Source: Corallococcus sp. EGB (GTDB taxonomy: Bacteria > Myxococcota > Myxococcia > Myxococcales > Myxococcaceae). Taken from it: 64,000 bases of DNA. Under the pieces are notes generated by a model. That model saw only the letters and a list, made by a program, of their open reading frames with translations. It was not told the DNA's origin and searched no databases. Position 1 is the stretch's first letter. Every line of letters starts with the position of its first letter. The stretch covers positions 9,367,172 to 9,431,171 of the forward strand of contig NZ_CP079946.1 of assembly GCF_019968905.1 (NCBI RefSeq), written 5' to 3'. Positions 24,865 to 33,203 of the stretch are shown here, in pieces. The position numbers and the translations under genes are program-made.

Positions 24865-26205
24865 ATGGATGCACACAGGGCCGGCGTGTGGATGCTGTTG
24901 TTCGTGCTGCTCACGGGCTGCGCCAGCGGGCCCACGGTGCGGCTGCGCACGGAGCGGGGGACTCGGACGTATGCGCCGGCCACCGGGGACCGGCGGGTGC
25001 CGGTCAGTGCCCGGGAGTTCGAGGAGGCATTGACGCGGTTGGTATTGGAGGTGCCGCTGACGGTGCGGTCCCCGAGGGTGGTGCGTGCGGTCGCGAAGAA
25101 GGGAGCGGAGCTGGACCGGGGGCTCGGGTTCATGCTGCGGGATGGGTACGGACGGTGGTGCCGTGCGCATGAGTCTTCTGGGGATTGCCTGTCGTTGCTG
25201 GAGGACGGCGCGGGCTTCAGCTCCATGGACCGGCTGACGCTCGCGGTGGGCATGTCGCTGGAGCCCTTGCGCGCGAGCATCGGTGAAGCGCTGCGGGACA
25301 CGTTGAGCTCGGAGTTCTTCGTGTCCGTCGTGGCGGGGGCCATCACGTCATGGGTGGTGCTGGCGGTGGCGCCGGAGCCGGTGTTCACCAAGGCAGCTGC
25401 GGTGATTGCCGCCGTGTTCCTGGCGTACGTGGGTGTCCAGTCATTCCTCGCGGTGGTGCGGGCGTGCGGCGCGCTGAAGGACGCCACGGACCGGGCGAAG
25501 ACGTTCCAGGAGCTGGAGGAGGCTGCGAACACGTTCGCTCAGGCGCTGGGGCCGGAGGTGGCACGCGCCTTCGTGCTCGCGGTGACGATGCTGGTGGGTC
25601 ACGGCGTGACGAAGGGGTTGTCGTCGTCGCTGGCGTTGATGCCTCGCTTCCCGGACGCGGTGAGCGCGGGCGCGGCCCACGCGGGCTTCAACGTGGCGCG
25701 CGTCCTGGACGTGAGCGCGGTGGCGGTGGTGGATGGAGTGGTGGAGGTGACGCTCGCGTCCACGGCGGTGGCCATGGCCGCGAGTGGCCCGCCAGCTTCA
25801 GGAGGGCCGGGCAAGTGGGTGCAGGTGAATGAGTCGATGTCCGAGCGCGCCCGCGACTATCAGGCCCAGGTGACAGGAGCGCCGAAGGGCTCCGCGTACC
25901 GGCTCAAGCAGGGAGACGAAGAGGTCGACTTCGACGGCTATGACCTGCTGGAGGACCTGCCGCTGGAGGCCAAGGGCCCCGGCTACGCGAAGTTCCTTGA
26001 GAACGATGCGCAGATGAAGAAGTTCTTCAGTGGGTTCAATGGACTTCGAGATCAGGCCCAGCGCCAGCTACAGATGGCGGAAGGCAGACGCATCCGTTGG
26101 ATCGTCGCGGAGAAACCGTTCGCGGATTTCCTCCGTGCGGCCTTCGGCCGCCTCCAATTCCAGATTGAAGTCGTCTACATCCCTCCACGTCCTCCCATCC
26201 CCTGA
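24865..26205 (+). CDS. SitA5-like polymorphic lipoprotein toxin with Tox-REase-5 domain
   Basis: 446-aa lipoprotein: signal peptide with lipobox LTGC (Cys19), then the SitA5-type carrier region with two hydrophobic segments (SEFFVSVVAGAITSWVVLAV and the next helix) and ARAFVLAVTMLVGHGVTKG. The last 120 residues are a restriction-endonuclease-fold toxin (Tox-REase-5 type): VDFDGYD, LEAKGPGYAKFL with E368 and K370, then QAQRQLQMAEG and RIRWIVAEKPFADF. SitA toxins pass between myxobacterial cells by TraA-dependent outer-membrane exchange and kill kin lacking the immunity gene. The usual upstream sitB helper is not seen. The immunity gene follows 12 bp later. Confidence 0.85.
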   Translation: MDAHRAGVWMLLFVLLTGCASGPTVRLRTERGTRTYAPATGDRRVPVSAREFEEALTRLVLEVPLTVRSPRVVRAVAKKGAELDRGLGFMLRDGYGRWCRAHESSGDCLSLLEDGAGFSSMDRLTLAVGMSLEPLRASIGEALRDTLSSEFFVSVVAGAITSWVVLAVAPEPVFTKAAAVIAAVFLAYVGVQSFLAVVRACGALKDATDRAKTFQELEEAANTFAQALGPEVARAFVLAVTMLVGHGVTKGLSSSLALMPRFPDAVSAGAAHAGFNVARVLDVSAVAVVDGVVEVTLASTAVAMAASGPPASGGPGKWVQVNESMSERARDYQAQVTGAPKGSAYRLKQGDEEVDFDGYDLLEDLPLEAKGPGYAKFLENDAQMKKFFSGFNGLRDQAQRQLQMAEGRRIRWIVAEKPFADFLRAAFGRLQFQIEVVYIPPRPPIP

Positions 26206-26217
26206 GGAGTCCAGGCC

Positions 26218-26931
26218 ATGACCGAGACGTACTACGCGGGCTGCTACTGGCTGGCCCGCTCCGAACCGGTGGAGGATTGCGCTCGGCGCCTGGAAGCCTT
26301 TCTCCGGGAGCTCGGCCCGCTCGAGGCGTCATGGAACCGCTGGCATGAAGCGGCGGCCTCATACGACGAGGCTCGAAGGCTTCAGGTCCAGACGGATGCA
26401 TCGACGCTGACGAAGCTCCTCGGCAGGAAGGGCAATCGGTCTCGCGACAGCTCCAGCTTCTGGCTCTGGGCGGGCGAGAACCCGGATGAGACCTCCGCGG
26501 TCAACGGCTACTGCGGGGGCTCCTCCATCCATGTGAACTCGGTCTGCGTCCTGGAGCCGCCAGCCCGAGGCCCGGTCGCGGAGCGAGTCCTGACCGCTGC
26601 CGTCCAGGCTCGCCTGGTGCGCGCCATGGCGCTCGCATGGGAACCTGAGTTCGCCCTGGCGACCTCCGAACAGCACCGGGACCTCGTCGCCCCCCCACCA
26701 GCCACGACCTTCATCGGCTGGGTCACCTACCTCGCCGACTTCCGCGGCCCCGTGCCCCCACTCCCCGCCCCCGTGCAGGTGGAGCACATCCCGGACCGGG
26801 GCACGCTCATCACCCTCACGCAGGAGAGGTTCTCCGTCGAAAACCCCGCCCACGTCGCCCTCGCCGCCGACGTCCAGGCGCGCCTCCAGGCCGCGGGGCT
26901 GCTCACCCCGCTGCGGCCCTGGGGCTCCTGA
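26218..26931 (+). CDS. Imm52-like immunity protein for the adjacent toxin
   Basis: 237-aa cytoplasmic protein starting MTETYYAGCYWLARSEPVED, with NGYCGGSS and PPATTFIGWVTYLADFRG. The layout agrees with the Imm52 family that is repeatedly found after Tox-REase-5 toxins. It begins 12 bp after the toxin stop, with TGAGGAG as ribosome site, so the two genes are one unit. It should bind and block the nuclease domain. Its C-terminal half has higher GC at third positions than the front. Confidence 0.75.
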   Translation: MTETYYAGCYWLARSEPVEDCARRLEAFLRELGPLEASWNRWHEAAASYDEARRLQVQTDASTLTKLLGRKGNRSRDSSSFWLWAGENPDETSAVNGYCGGSSIHVNSVCVLEPPARGPVAERVLTAAVQARLVRAMALAWEPEFALATSEQHRDLVAPPPATTFIGWVTYLADFRGPVPPLPAPVQVEHIPDRGTLITLTQERFSVENPAHVALAADVQARLQAAGLLTPLRPWGS

Positions 26932-26935
26932 GCGT

Positions 26936-27421
26936 TCAGCGCGGGCCCGGCTTCGCGAGCCTTCTGAGCAGCGCCTCGTGCGCCGGGTGGCGGGCCACCA
27001 TCGCCTCCGCCTCCGGCAACTCGAAGTCCGCGAAGTCGAAGCCCGGCGACACCGTGCAGCCCACCAGCGTGTACGCGCCCAGCGGCTCCGCCGCCTGCAA
27101 CACCCCCGCCGGCACCAGCACCTGCGGCTGATGGCCCTGCGTCACGTCCCGGCCCAGCACCGCCGTCTCCAGCCGGCCGTCCTCGTGCACCAGGTGCAAC
27201 GCCAGCGGGTCCCCGTCGTGGAACAGCCACAGCTCGTCCGCCCCCACCACCCGGTGCCACGCGGAGAACTCCCCCCGCTGCAGCAGGTAGTAGATGGCCG
27301 TCCCCGCGGACCTCCGCCCCCGCAGCGTCTGGACCTGGAATGCCGCCCGGTAGGTCTCCCGGTAGTAGCCACCCTCCGGATGGGGCTTGAGCCCCAGCCT
27401 CCGCACCAGCTCTTCAACCAT
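26936..27421 (-). CDS. Cupin_5 (DUF985) family protein
   Basis: 161-aa single-domain cupin beginning with the hallmark LKPHPEGGYYRETYR. Further motifs are TAIYYLLQRGEFSAWHRV and VGCTVSPGFDFADFEL. The family is widespread, with unknown or epimerase-like roles; the metal-binding His/Glu are present. It is convergent with the immunity gene (4 bp apart) and lies downstream of the XRE regulator gene on the same strand. Confidence 0.85.
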   Translation of the reverse strand: MVEELVRRLGLKPHPEGGYYRETYRAAFQVQTLRGRRSAGTAIYYLLQRGEFSAWHRVVGADELWLFHDGDPLALHLVHEDGRLETAVLGRDVTQGHQPQVLVPAGVLQAAEPLGAYTLVGCTVSPGFDFADFELPEAEAMVARHPAHEALLRRLAKPGPR

Positions 27422-27449
27422 GGTGGGCCCAGTCTAACGCCGAGCCCCC

Positions 27450-27884
27450 TCAGGGCTTCTTCTTCTGCTGCTGCATCGCGGACGCCACCAGGTTCATCAG
27501 CTTCAGCTGCACCGGCGTCAGCCGCCGCAGGTTGCGCATCAGCCGCCGCATCTCCGGCACGTCCTCCTCCACCTTCGGCCGGGGCTTCTCCTTCGGCGGC
27601 GGGGCCGCGAACTCCTCGCCCAACCCCAGCAGGTCGTGCGGCGGGATGTTCAGGACGACGCACAGCCGGCGCAGGTTCTGGACGCTCGGCAGCATGTGGC
27701 CCCGCTCCAGCCGGCCATACACCTCCGACGCCATGCCGATGCGGTCCGCCACGTCCGCCTGCGTCAGGCCCATCTTCACCCGCACGCTCCGCGCCGCCGC
27801 GCCCAGGATTCCCGCCAGTTCCGTGTCCATGCCCTTGTTCCGTCCCCGGGTGCGAGGCGCCTCCGTGGCAGCAGGGTGGGACAT
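27450..27884 (-). CDS. XRE family transcriptional regulator
   Basis: 144-aa protein with one helix-turn-helix (VRVKMGLTQADVADRIGMAS, about residues 34-53), then a Pro/Lys linker and a short helical tail (RLMRNLRRLTPVQLKLMNLV). It probably dimerises through the tail. An internal ATG at 27830 gives a 126-aa form starting MDTELAG that also keeps the whole domain. No ligand domain; target unknown. Confidence 0.8.
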   Translation of the reverse strand: MSHPAATEAPRTRGRNKGMDTELAGILGAAARSVRVKMGLTQADVADRIGMASEVYGRLERGHMLPSVQNLRRLCVVLNIPPHDLLGLGEEFAAPPPKEKPRPKVEEDVPEMRRLMRNLRRLTPVQLKLMNLVASAMQQQKKKP

Positions 27885-27915
27885 AACCCTGAAGGTCGGG
27901 TCCTGTCACCTTACT

Positions 27916-28425
27916 TCAAGGGGTGGGCTCGGGCACGGGCGCGCGCCGGCGCTCGGCCGCGGTGAAGAGCAGGGCCATGGGCAGCCCCAGGAACACCGCG
28001 TGCCACACAATCTGGAGGAACTGGGAAACGCTCAGGAACCAGGGGAAGTAGCCGCGCGCCAGGAGCTGGAAGTCCACCAGCCACACGAAGATGCCAAAGA
28101 GCATCCCCACCGCCGCCTGGAACTCCCAGCGCCCCCGGCCGTCCACCGGCAGCATCGCGTCCAGCAGCGAGTACACCACCCCCCAGCCCGCCGCGATGAC
28201 CAGGTGCACCCCCAGGCCCACCGCCACCGCCACCGCCGTGGACACCTGCGGCGTGAAGGCCGGCGGCCCCAGCACCACCGCCGCGCTCATCCGCACCGGG
28301 ACGAGCGCCCCCTCCCCCGCGGCCACCGCCAGCGCGGTCTCCGCCAGCGCCAGCAACACGCCCGCCGACAGGCCGAACAGCAGCCCGTTCGTGAACGACC
28401 AGGGGGTGGGAGTCCTCCGTGCCAT
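27916..28425 (-). CDS. Four-helix integral membrane protein
   Basis: 169-aa protein with four hydrophobic segments (LLFGLSAGVLLALAET, VAVAVGLGVHLVIAAGW, AAVGMLFGIFVWLVDF, IVWHAVFLGLPMALLF). I do not recognise the family. The ATG at 28425 is preferred over 28488 because the extra 21 residues are Arg/Gly-rich and lack features. It stands alone; the XRE gene lies downstream on the same strand with 31 bp between. Confidence 0.6.
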   Translation of the reverse strand: MARRTPTPWSFTNGLLFGLSAGVLLALAETALAVAAGEGALVPVRMSAAVVLGPPAFTPQVSTAVAVAVGLGVHLVIAAGWGVVYSLLDAMLPVDGRGRWEFQAAVGMLFGIFVWLVDFQLLARGYFPWFLSVSQFLQIVWHAVFLGLPMALLFTAAERRRAPVPEPTP

Positions 28426-28739
28426 GGGTCTGCCTCCTCGGGCGCGCACGGGCACCGGAAGCGGGCCCGTCTGTTCAACGCTGCGCACCCCGAGCGGAAG
28501 GGGGCAGCCACCCCGCCCCCCGGGCCCGCCCCAGCCCCGCCCGAACGGCCGGTCAAGGGTTCTTCACCTCCCTTCCGGGCCTGCCGTACGGGCAGTCATT
28601 TCTTCCCCTACGATTTCCGGCGGGCCCGTAAGTTCTTCAGACGTCACGGCCGACCCACCGTGAAAGTGCCCGGAATTCCCGGGTCCCACGGGCGGGCACG
28701 CGGTTCGCAAGTGCGAAGCTGCGTCGAGGAACCCAACCC
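28426..28739. other. Divergent intergenic region
   Basis: 314 bp with no convincing ORF. It contains CTGCC-GTACG-GGCAG near 28582, CCCGG-AATTC-CCGGG near 28669, and the palindrome listed separately at 28704-28717. No promoter stands out by eye. Confidence 0.4.
28704..28717. promoter_or_regulatory. Palindrome TTCGCA-AG-TGCGAA upstream of the RelE-like gene
   Basis: Perfect 6-bp arms, 22 bp before the GTG of the next gene. The position fits an operator for that gene. The binding factor is unknown. Confidence 0.4.
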
Positions 28740-29009
28740 GTGTCCCAGTCTTCCGCAAGAAACCGCCTGGTCCTTCCGTACCGCGTCCACTACGCGCCGC
28801 CCGCGTGGCGGGAGGTGGGCCGGATGTCCGCCGAAGCCTTCGAGGCCCTGCAGCTGGCCCTGGCGCGGTTGGCGGAGCGGACGAAGACCCAGGACTCGGT
28901 GGCGGGACCCGCGCGACACGTCGTGGAGGGCCACGACCTGGAGCTCATCTACGAGAAGGACCCTCGCGCCAGCACGCTCACGCTGCTCTCGGTGACGCGG
29001 CTGGGCTGA
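28740..29009 (+). CDS. RelE/ParE-like small protein, no antitoxin partner
   Basis: 89-aa protein. YRVHYAPPAWREVGRMS, a helical pair (EALQLALARLAERTK) and ARHVVEGHDLELIYEKD...LTLLSVTRL follow the RelE/ParE fold (strand, two helices, three strands). The start is GTG 28740. No antitoxin gene lies on either side. Catalytic residues cannot be judged by eye, so it may be an inactive or differently used member. Confidence 0.55.
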   Translation: MSQSSARNRLVLPYRVHYAPPAWREVGRMSAEAFEALQLALARLAERTKTQDSVAGPARHVVEGHDLELIYEKDPRASTLTLLSVTRLG

Positions 29010-29062
29010 CGCCCCGGGAGCGCCTCGGGCCGACCCCTTCCTCGTTCGGGGCCCCCCTCGCG

Positions 29063-29452
29063 TCACGCGCTCCGGCCGGACAGCCGGCCCACGGTGGCCA
29101 GCAGCTCGTCCGGAATGATGGGCTTCTTCAAGAGGCCTCCCGTGTCCGGCAGCACCTCCGCGCCCACGCCCGACAAGAGCAGCACCGGCACCGCCTTCAG
29201 CCGGGGCCAGTCCGCGCGCAGGTGGCGCAGGAACTCCGGGCCGTCCATCACCGGCATCCGCAGGTCCAGGAGGATGACGCTCGGCGGAGGCAGGTGCTGG
29301 AGCTCGTCCAGGGCCTCACGGCCATTGGCGGCGACGGCCACCTCGTAGCCATCCGCTTCCAGGATTTCGGCGATGGCGGCGCGAGCATCCTCGTCGTCCT
29401 CCACCACGAGCACGGGCTTGTTCGGCGCGGGCTGGACCATGTCCCGCAGCAT
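29063..29452 (-). CDS. Single-domain response regulator
   Basis: 129-aa CheY-like protein: VLVVEDDEDA, VILLDLRMPVMDGPEFL with the phospho-acceptor Asp, LLLSGVGA and LLKKPIIPDEL. It has no output domain and no kinase is nearby. ATG 29452 has GGAGGGGG 6-8 nt upstream; ATG 29440 is possible. It is convergent with the RelE-like gene and divergent from egtB. Confidence 0.85.
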   Translation of the reverse strand: MLRDMVQPAPNKPVLVVEDDEDARAAIAEILEADGYEVAVAANGREALDELQHLPPPSVILLDLRMPVMDGPEFLRHLRADWPRLKAVPVLLLSGVGAEVLPDTGGLLKKPIIPDELLATVGRLSGRSA

Positions 29453-29799
29453 AGAGACCCCCTCCCCCACGCGGACACGCCTTCCAGGGAATTCCCGACA
29501 ACTGGTGGACAGATTCCGGCCCCAGGGGGTGGTCCCCGGGCCCTGTCCTCCCAGCTGGACCCGCTCCGGGTGCGCCGCGCTGCTGGGGACGGCGCGCCGC
29601 GTCTGGCGTGAAATCATTTGGACAGAAACGAAATACCGGGTCCAGAATCTCCGGACAGCTGCCAACGGGCCGGCCAGGACACGGCCTCACCGTGGAGGGG
29701 AGGCAGGCTCGCAAACGTGTGCTCCCTCACGGGTCCCTCACACCTGGGGAGCCCGGGGGGTTAGCGGGTCCCGGAGCCCCTTCCTACCTTGGGCCGACC
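29453..29799. other. Divergent intergenic region before egtB
   Basis: 347 bp between the response regulator and egtB. A less GC-rich stretch at 29606-29640 (GAAATCATTTGGACAGAAAC) may hold promoter elements, but no clear -35/-10 pair fits. A long in-frame extension of egtB runs through it without family similarity and is not counted. Confidence 0.4.
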
Positions 29800-31134
29800 A
29801 TGTCGCTGAGGAGCAATGATCAGGGAGGCGCCCGCGCCCGCGAGGCCGCGCCGTGGAAGGCCCGGGCCTGGCGGGAGCTGGAGGCGGGGCGGGAGCGCAT
29901 CCAGGCGATGCTCGCGCCGCTGCCGGAGCTGGAGCTGATGCGGCAGCACTCGCCGCTCATGTCCCCGCTGGTCTGGGACGTGGCCCACGTGGCGAATTAC
30001 GAGGAGCAGTGGCTCCTGCGCGCGCTGGGGGCCCCGGCCTTCACGGATCCCGCGTTCGACGCCATCTACGACGCCTTCCGCCACCCCCGGAACACGCGCG
30101 CCACGCTGCCGCTGCTGGAGCCGGAGGCCGCCTGGGCCTACGCCACCCGCGTGCGCGCGGCGGTGGGCGCGCACCTGGAGACGCTGCCCGAGGACAGCGC
30201 GGATCCGCTGCTGAAGGGCGGCTTCGTCTTCGGCATGGTGGCGCAGCACGCGCAGCAGCACGCGGAGACGCTGGCCGCCACGCTGCAGCTGATGACGCAC
30301 GTGGAGTACTACCCGGTGGAGTCGCACCGCCCCCGGCCCGGCGCGGTGCCCCAGCACGAGGTCTTCATCCCCGGCGGCCCGGTGCGCCTGGGCAGCGACG
30401 ACCCGTGGGCCTACGACAACGAGCGCCCGCGGCACACCGTGGACGTGGCGCCCTTCCTCCTGGACGCGCACCCCGTCACCACGGGGGACTTCCTCGTGTT
30501 CGTGGAGTCCGGCGGCTACGAGGACGCGCGCTGGTGGGACCCCAAGGGCTTCGAGTGGATCCAGGCGGAGAAGCTGCGCCACCCGCTCTTCTGGATTCCG
30601 CAGGGCCACCACGTCTGGCTGCGCCGCCGCTTCGGCACGGTGGAGCCGCTGCCCAGGGACGAGCCCGTGCAGCACGTGTCCTGGTACGAGGCGGACGCGT
30701 ACGCGAGATGGGCCGGCAAGCGCCTGCCCACCGAAGCCGAGTGGGAGAAGGCCGCGCAGGGCAGTGACGGCGTCGCCCGCGCGCATCCCTGGGGAGACTC
30801 GGCGCCCACGGACGCGCACGCCAACCTGGGCGGGACGCGCTGGGGGCCGTCTGCCGTGGGCAGCCACCCGCCAGGCCGCAGCGTGGACGGCGTCTGGGGC
30901 CTCCTGGGCGACGTCTGGGAATGGACCGCCAGCGACTTCCAGCCGTACGCGGGCTTCCGGGCCTTTCCGTACCGCGAGTACTCGGAGGTCTTCTTCGGCG
31001 ACACGTCCAAGGTGCTGCGCGGCGGTGCCTGGGCGAGCGCGCCCGTGGCCGTGCGCAACAGCTTCCGCAACTGGGACTTCCCCATCCGCCGGCAGATCTT
31101 CGCCGGCTTCCGCTGTGCACGCGACGTGAGGTGA
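29800..31134 (+). CDS. egtB: Ergothioneine biosynthesis sulfoxide synthase EgtB
   Basis: 444-aa non-haem iron enzyme joining a thiol donor to trimethylhistidine. The N-terminal DinB-like domain shows SPLVWDVAHVANYEEQWL and the iron-binding HAQQHAE (H-x3-H-x-E). The C-terminal formylglycine-enzyme-like domain has NERPRHTVDV, PVTTGDFLVF, VSWYEADAYARWAGKRLPTE and the closing NSFRNWDFPIRRQIFAGFR. ATG 29800 fits the family start. It is followed 7 bp later by egtD, so the pathway is a two-gene operon; egtA/C/E are not adjacent. Confidence 0.9.
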   Translation: MSLRSNDQGGARAREAAPWKARAWRELEAGRERIQAMLAPLPELELMRQHSPLMSPLVWDVAHVANYEEQWLLRALGAPAFTDPAFDAIYDAFRHPRNTRATLPLLEPEAAWAYATRVRAAVGAHLETLPEDSADPLLKGGFVFGMVAQHAQQHAETLAATLQLMTHVEYYPVESHRPRPGAVPQHEVFIPGGPVRLGSDDPWAYDNERPRHTVDVAPFLLDAHPVTTGDFLVFVESGGYEDARWWDPKGFEWIQAEKLRHPLFWIPQGHHVWLRRRFGTVEPLPRDEPVQHVSWYEADAYARWAGKRLPTEAEWEKAAQGSDGVARAHPWGDSAPTDAHANLGGTRWGPSAVGSHPPGRSVDGVWGLLGDVWEWTASDFQPYAGFRAFPYREYSEVFFGDTSKVLRGGAWASAPVAVRNSFRNWDFPIRRQIFAGFRCARDVR

Positions 31135-31141
31135 GGATGAC

Positions 31142-32164
31142 ATGAGGATGAGGACGGAGCAGGGCGAGGCGGGCGTCGCGGAGGACTACTCGACGCCGGG
31201 GGTGAAGGTGGACGTCCACGTGCAACCCGGGGACGCGCGGCGCGCGCTGCGTTCAGAGGTGCTGGAGGGGCTCTTCCACGGGCCCAAGGAGCTGAGCCCC
31301 AAGTGGCTCTACGACGAGCGCGGCAGCCAGCTCTTCGACGACATCACCCGCCTGCCGGAGTACTACCCCACGCGCCGCGAGCGGGAGATCCTGCGCGCCC
31401 ACGCGGACGACGTGGCGCGGCTGAGCGGCGCGGACACGCTGGTGGAGCTGGGCAGCGGCACCAGTGAGAAGACGCGCCTCCTGCTGGACGCGATGGACGC
31501 GGCCGGGCAGCTCAAGCGCTTCGTGCCCTTCGACGTGAGCGAGGCCTTCCTGCGCAAGGCGGCGGACGGCCTGGCGCGCGAGTACCCGCGCATCGCCGTG
31601 CACGCGGTGGTGGGCGACTTCGAGCAGCACCTGGACCGCATCCCGGGCGGCGGCCGGCGGCTCATCGCCTTCCTGGGCGGAACCATCGGCAACCTGAAGC
31701 CCGCGCAGCGCGCGCTGTTCCTGCACGAGCTGGCGTCCGGACTGAATCCCGGGGACGGGCTGCTGCTGGGCACGGACCTGCTCAAGGACCGCGAGCGCCT
31801 CTTCGCCGCCTACAACGACAGCGCGGGCGTGACGGCGGACTTCAACCGCAACGTGCTGCGCGTGCTCAACCGCGAGCTGGACGCGGACTTCGACCCGGAG
31901 GCCTTCGAGCACCTGGCCCCGTTCGATGAAGCGAACAAGTGGATCGAGATGCGGCTGATTTCACGCAAGGCCCAGACCGTGTGGCTGAAGGACCTGGGGC
32001 GGCGCGTGGAGTTCGCGGAAGGAGAGTGTCTGCGCACGGAGGTCAGCTGCAAGTTCTGCCGCGAGCAGGTGCAGGCGGAGCTAGGCGACGCGGGCCTCGA
32101 CCTGGCCGCGTGGTGGACCGACGCGGACGGAGACTTCGCGCTGTCGCTGGCGATGAAGCGTTGA
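31142..32164 (+). CDS. egtD: L-histidine N(alpha)-methyltransferase EgtD
   Basis: 340-aa SAM-dependent methyltransferase that trimethylates histidine, the first ergothioneine step. Signatures: PKWLYDERGSQLFDDITRLPEYYPTR in two parts, LVELGSGTSEKTR, FLGGTIGNL and LLLGTDLLKD; the C-terminus carries ECLRTEVSCKF. ATG 31142 and 31148 are both possible. A GC hairpin after the stop probably ends the operon. Confidence 0.9.
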   Translation: MRMRTEQGEAGVAEDYSTPGVKVDVHVQPGDARRALRSEVLEGLFHGPKELSPKWLYDERGSQLFDDITRLPEYYPTRREREILRAHADDVARLSGADTLVELGSGTSEKTRLLLDAMDAAGQLKRFVPFDVSEAFLRKAADGLAREYPRIAVHAVVGDFEQHLDRIPGGGRRLIAFLGGTIGNLKPAQRALFLHELASGLNPGDGLLLGTDLLKDRERLFAAYNDSAGVTADFNRNVLRVLNRELDADFDPEAFEHLAPFDEANKWIEMRLISRKAQTVWLKDLGRRVEFAEGECLRTEVSCKFCREQVQAELGDAGLDLAAWWTDADGDFALSLAMKR

Positions 32165-32176
32165 GGCTCGAGGGCC

Positions 32177-32204
32177 GCCCGGCGCTTCGTCAGGAGCGCC
32201 GGGC
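32177..32204 (+). terminator. Terminator-like hairpin after egtD
   Basis: Perfect 10-bp stem GCCCGGCGCT/AGCGCCGGGC with an 8-nt loop, 13 bp after the egtD stop. There is no T tract, so factor-dependent or weak termination is likely. It could serve both this operon and the convergent small gene. Confidence 0.5.
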
Positions 32205-32242
32205 CCGGGCCCGAATCCCGCGGGGAACAACGGGTGCGACGG

Positions 32243-32440
32243 TCAGGCCTGGCGGCGGCGCGGCGGGTCCCGACGCGCGGGCACCGGAACCGGCGCCGGC
32301 TGCTGGGCCGGGCGGGTCCACGCGGCCCACAGCGCGGCGGCCGCGGTGATGACCAGTCCCCCCGCCGCTGCTAGCTGCTCACCCAGGGGCCCGATCTCCA
32401 CGACCGCCAGGGGGAGGGGAAGCATCTCGGTGAGCGTCAT
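32243..32440 (-). CDS. Small single-span membrane protein
   Basis: 65-aa protein with one hydrophobic helix (AAAGGLVITAAAALWAAW) and a Pro/Arg-rich tail ending PPRRRQA. ATG 32440 has a strong ribosome site AAGGAG 7-8 bp upstream, which decides the start against ATG 32515. Function unknown. Confidence 0.5.
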   Translation of the reverse strand: MTLTEMLPLPLAVVEIGPLGEQLAAAGGLVITAAAALWAAWTRPAQQPAPVPVPARRDPPRRRQA

Positions 32441-32704
32441 GCGCGGACTCCTTACGAGGGGGCACTGCGTGAAGGCCTGGAACGGGCTCGCGCCCGATAC
32501 AGGCCGGGAAGCCAAGGTTAGGAAGTCAGACGGCTTTGGGGAAGTCCTGGAGACCTCGGCTCATGGGGCCTGGACGGAATTGCACTCCGGGCCGGGCCCG
32601 AAGTCCATCCCCTCCCAGTCGCAGCCGCCAGAAACATCACCCTCTTCACGTAATGGGGACACCCGGGCCGCGCAGGACGTTCCCGGCGACCCCGCCGCTG
32701 TCGC

Positions 32705-33154
32705 TTATCGAGCGTCCGGGTGACGCTTCTTCCACTCCACCTTCATGCAGTGGTCCTGCACCACGCGGATGCCGGCGCGGGCCAGCCGCTCGGCCGCGGC
32801 GTCATTGCGGATGCCCAGCTGGAACCACACCGCGTGCGGCTTCTTCGCCAGCATCGCGTCCACGTGCGCCGTGATGTCGTCCGGCCGCAGGAAGACCTGC
32901 ACCACGTCCACGTCCCCGGGCACGTCCTTCACCGACGCGGAGATGGGCTCGCCCAGGATGCTCCCCTGCTCACCGTGCGTGGGCACGGGCAGCACGGTGA
33001 AGCCATGGTCCTTCAGGAACTTCGGGATGGCGTGCGCGGGCTTGTCCGCCTGCGCCTCCGGGCGGATGCCCAGCACGGCGATGCGCTTCGTGCGCGCGAG
33101 CAGCTCGCCAATACCTTCCGCGTCTTCGATGAGGTTCTTGCGCCAGTCGTCCAT
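32705..33154 (-). CDS. CoA-binding domain protein (YccU-like)
   Basis: 149-aa Rossmann-fold protein of the stand-alone CoA_binding_2 family: RIAVLGIRPEAQ near the N-terminus, VDVVQVFLRPDDI, HAVWFQLGIRND and RVVQDHCMKVEWKK. Such proteins bind acyl-CoA or a related nucleotide; the cellular role is unclear. Single gene between a small membrane protein and a lipoprotein gene, all on the minus strand. Confidence 0.87.
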   Translation of the reverse strand: MDDWRKNLIEDAEGIGELLARTKRIAVLGIRPEAQADKPAHAIPKFLKDHGFTVLPVPTHGEQGSILGEPISASVKDVPGDVDVVQVFLRPDDITAHVDAMLAKKPHAVWFQLGIRNDAAAERLARAGIRVVQDHCMKVEWKKRHPDAR

Positions 33155-33203
33155 GGGGTCCCGCGCTCCTTGATGAGGAGACCGCGGCCCTCACGGCGAA
33201 ATT

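Noticed and set aside
26030..26401. Small ORFs on either strand across the toxin-immunity junction
   Set aside because: They are shadows of the toxin C-terminus and the immunity gene in other frames.
29608..29799. Longer EgtB with 64 extra N-terminal residues
   Set aside because: The extension has no EgtB similarity and crosses the divergent promoter region; ATG 29800 fits the family.
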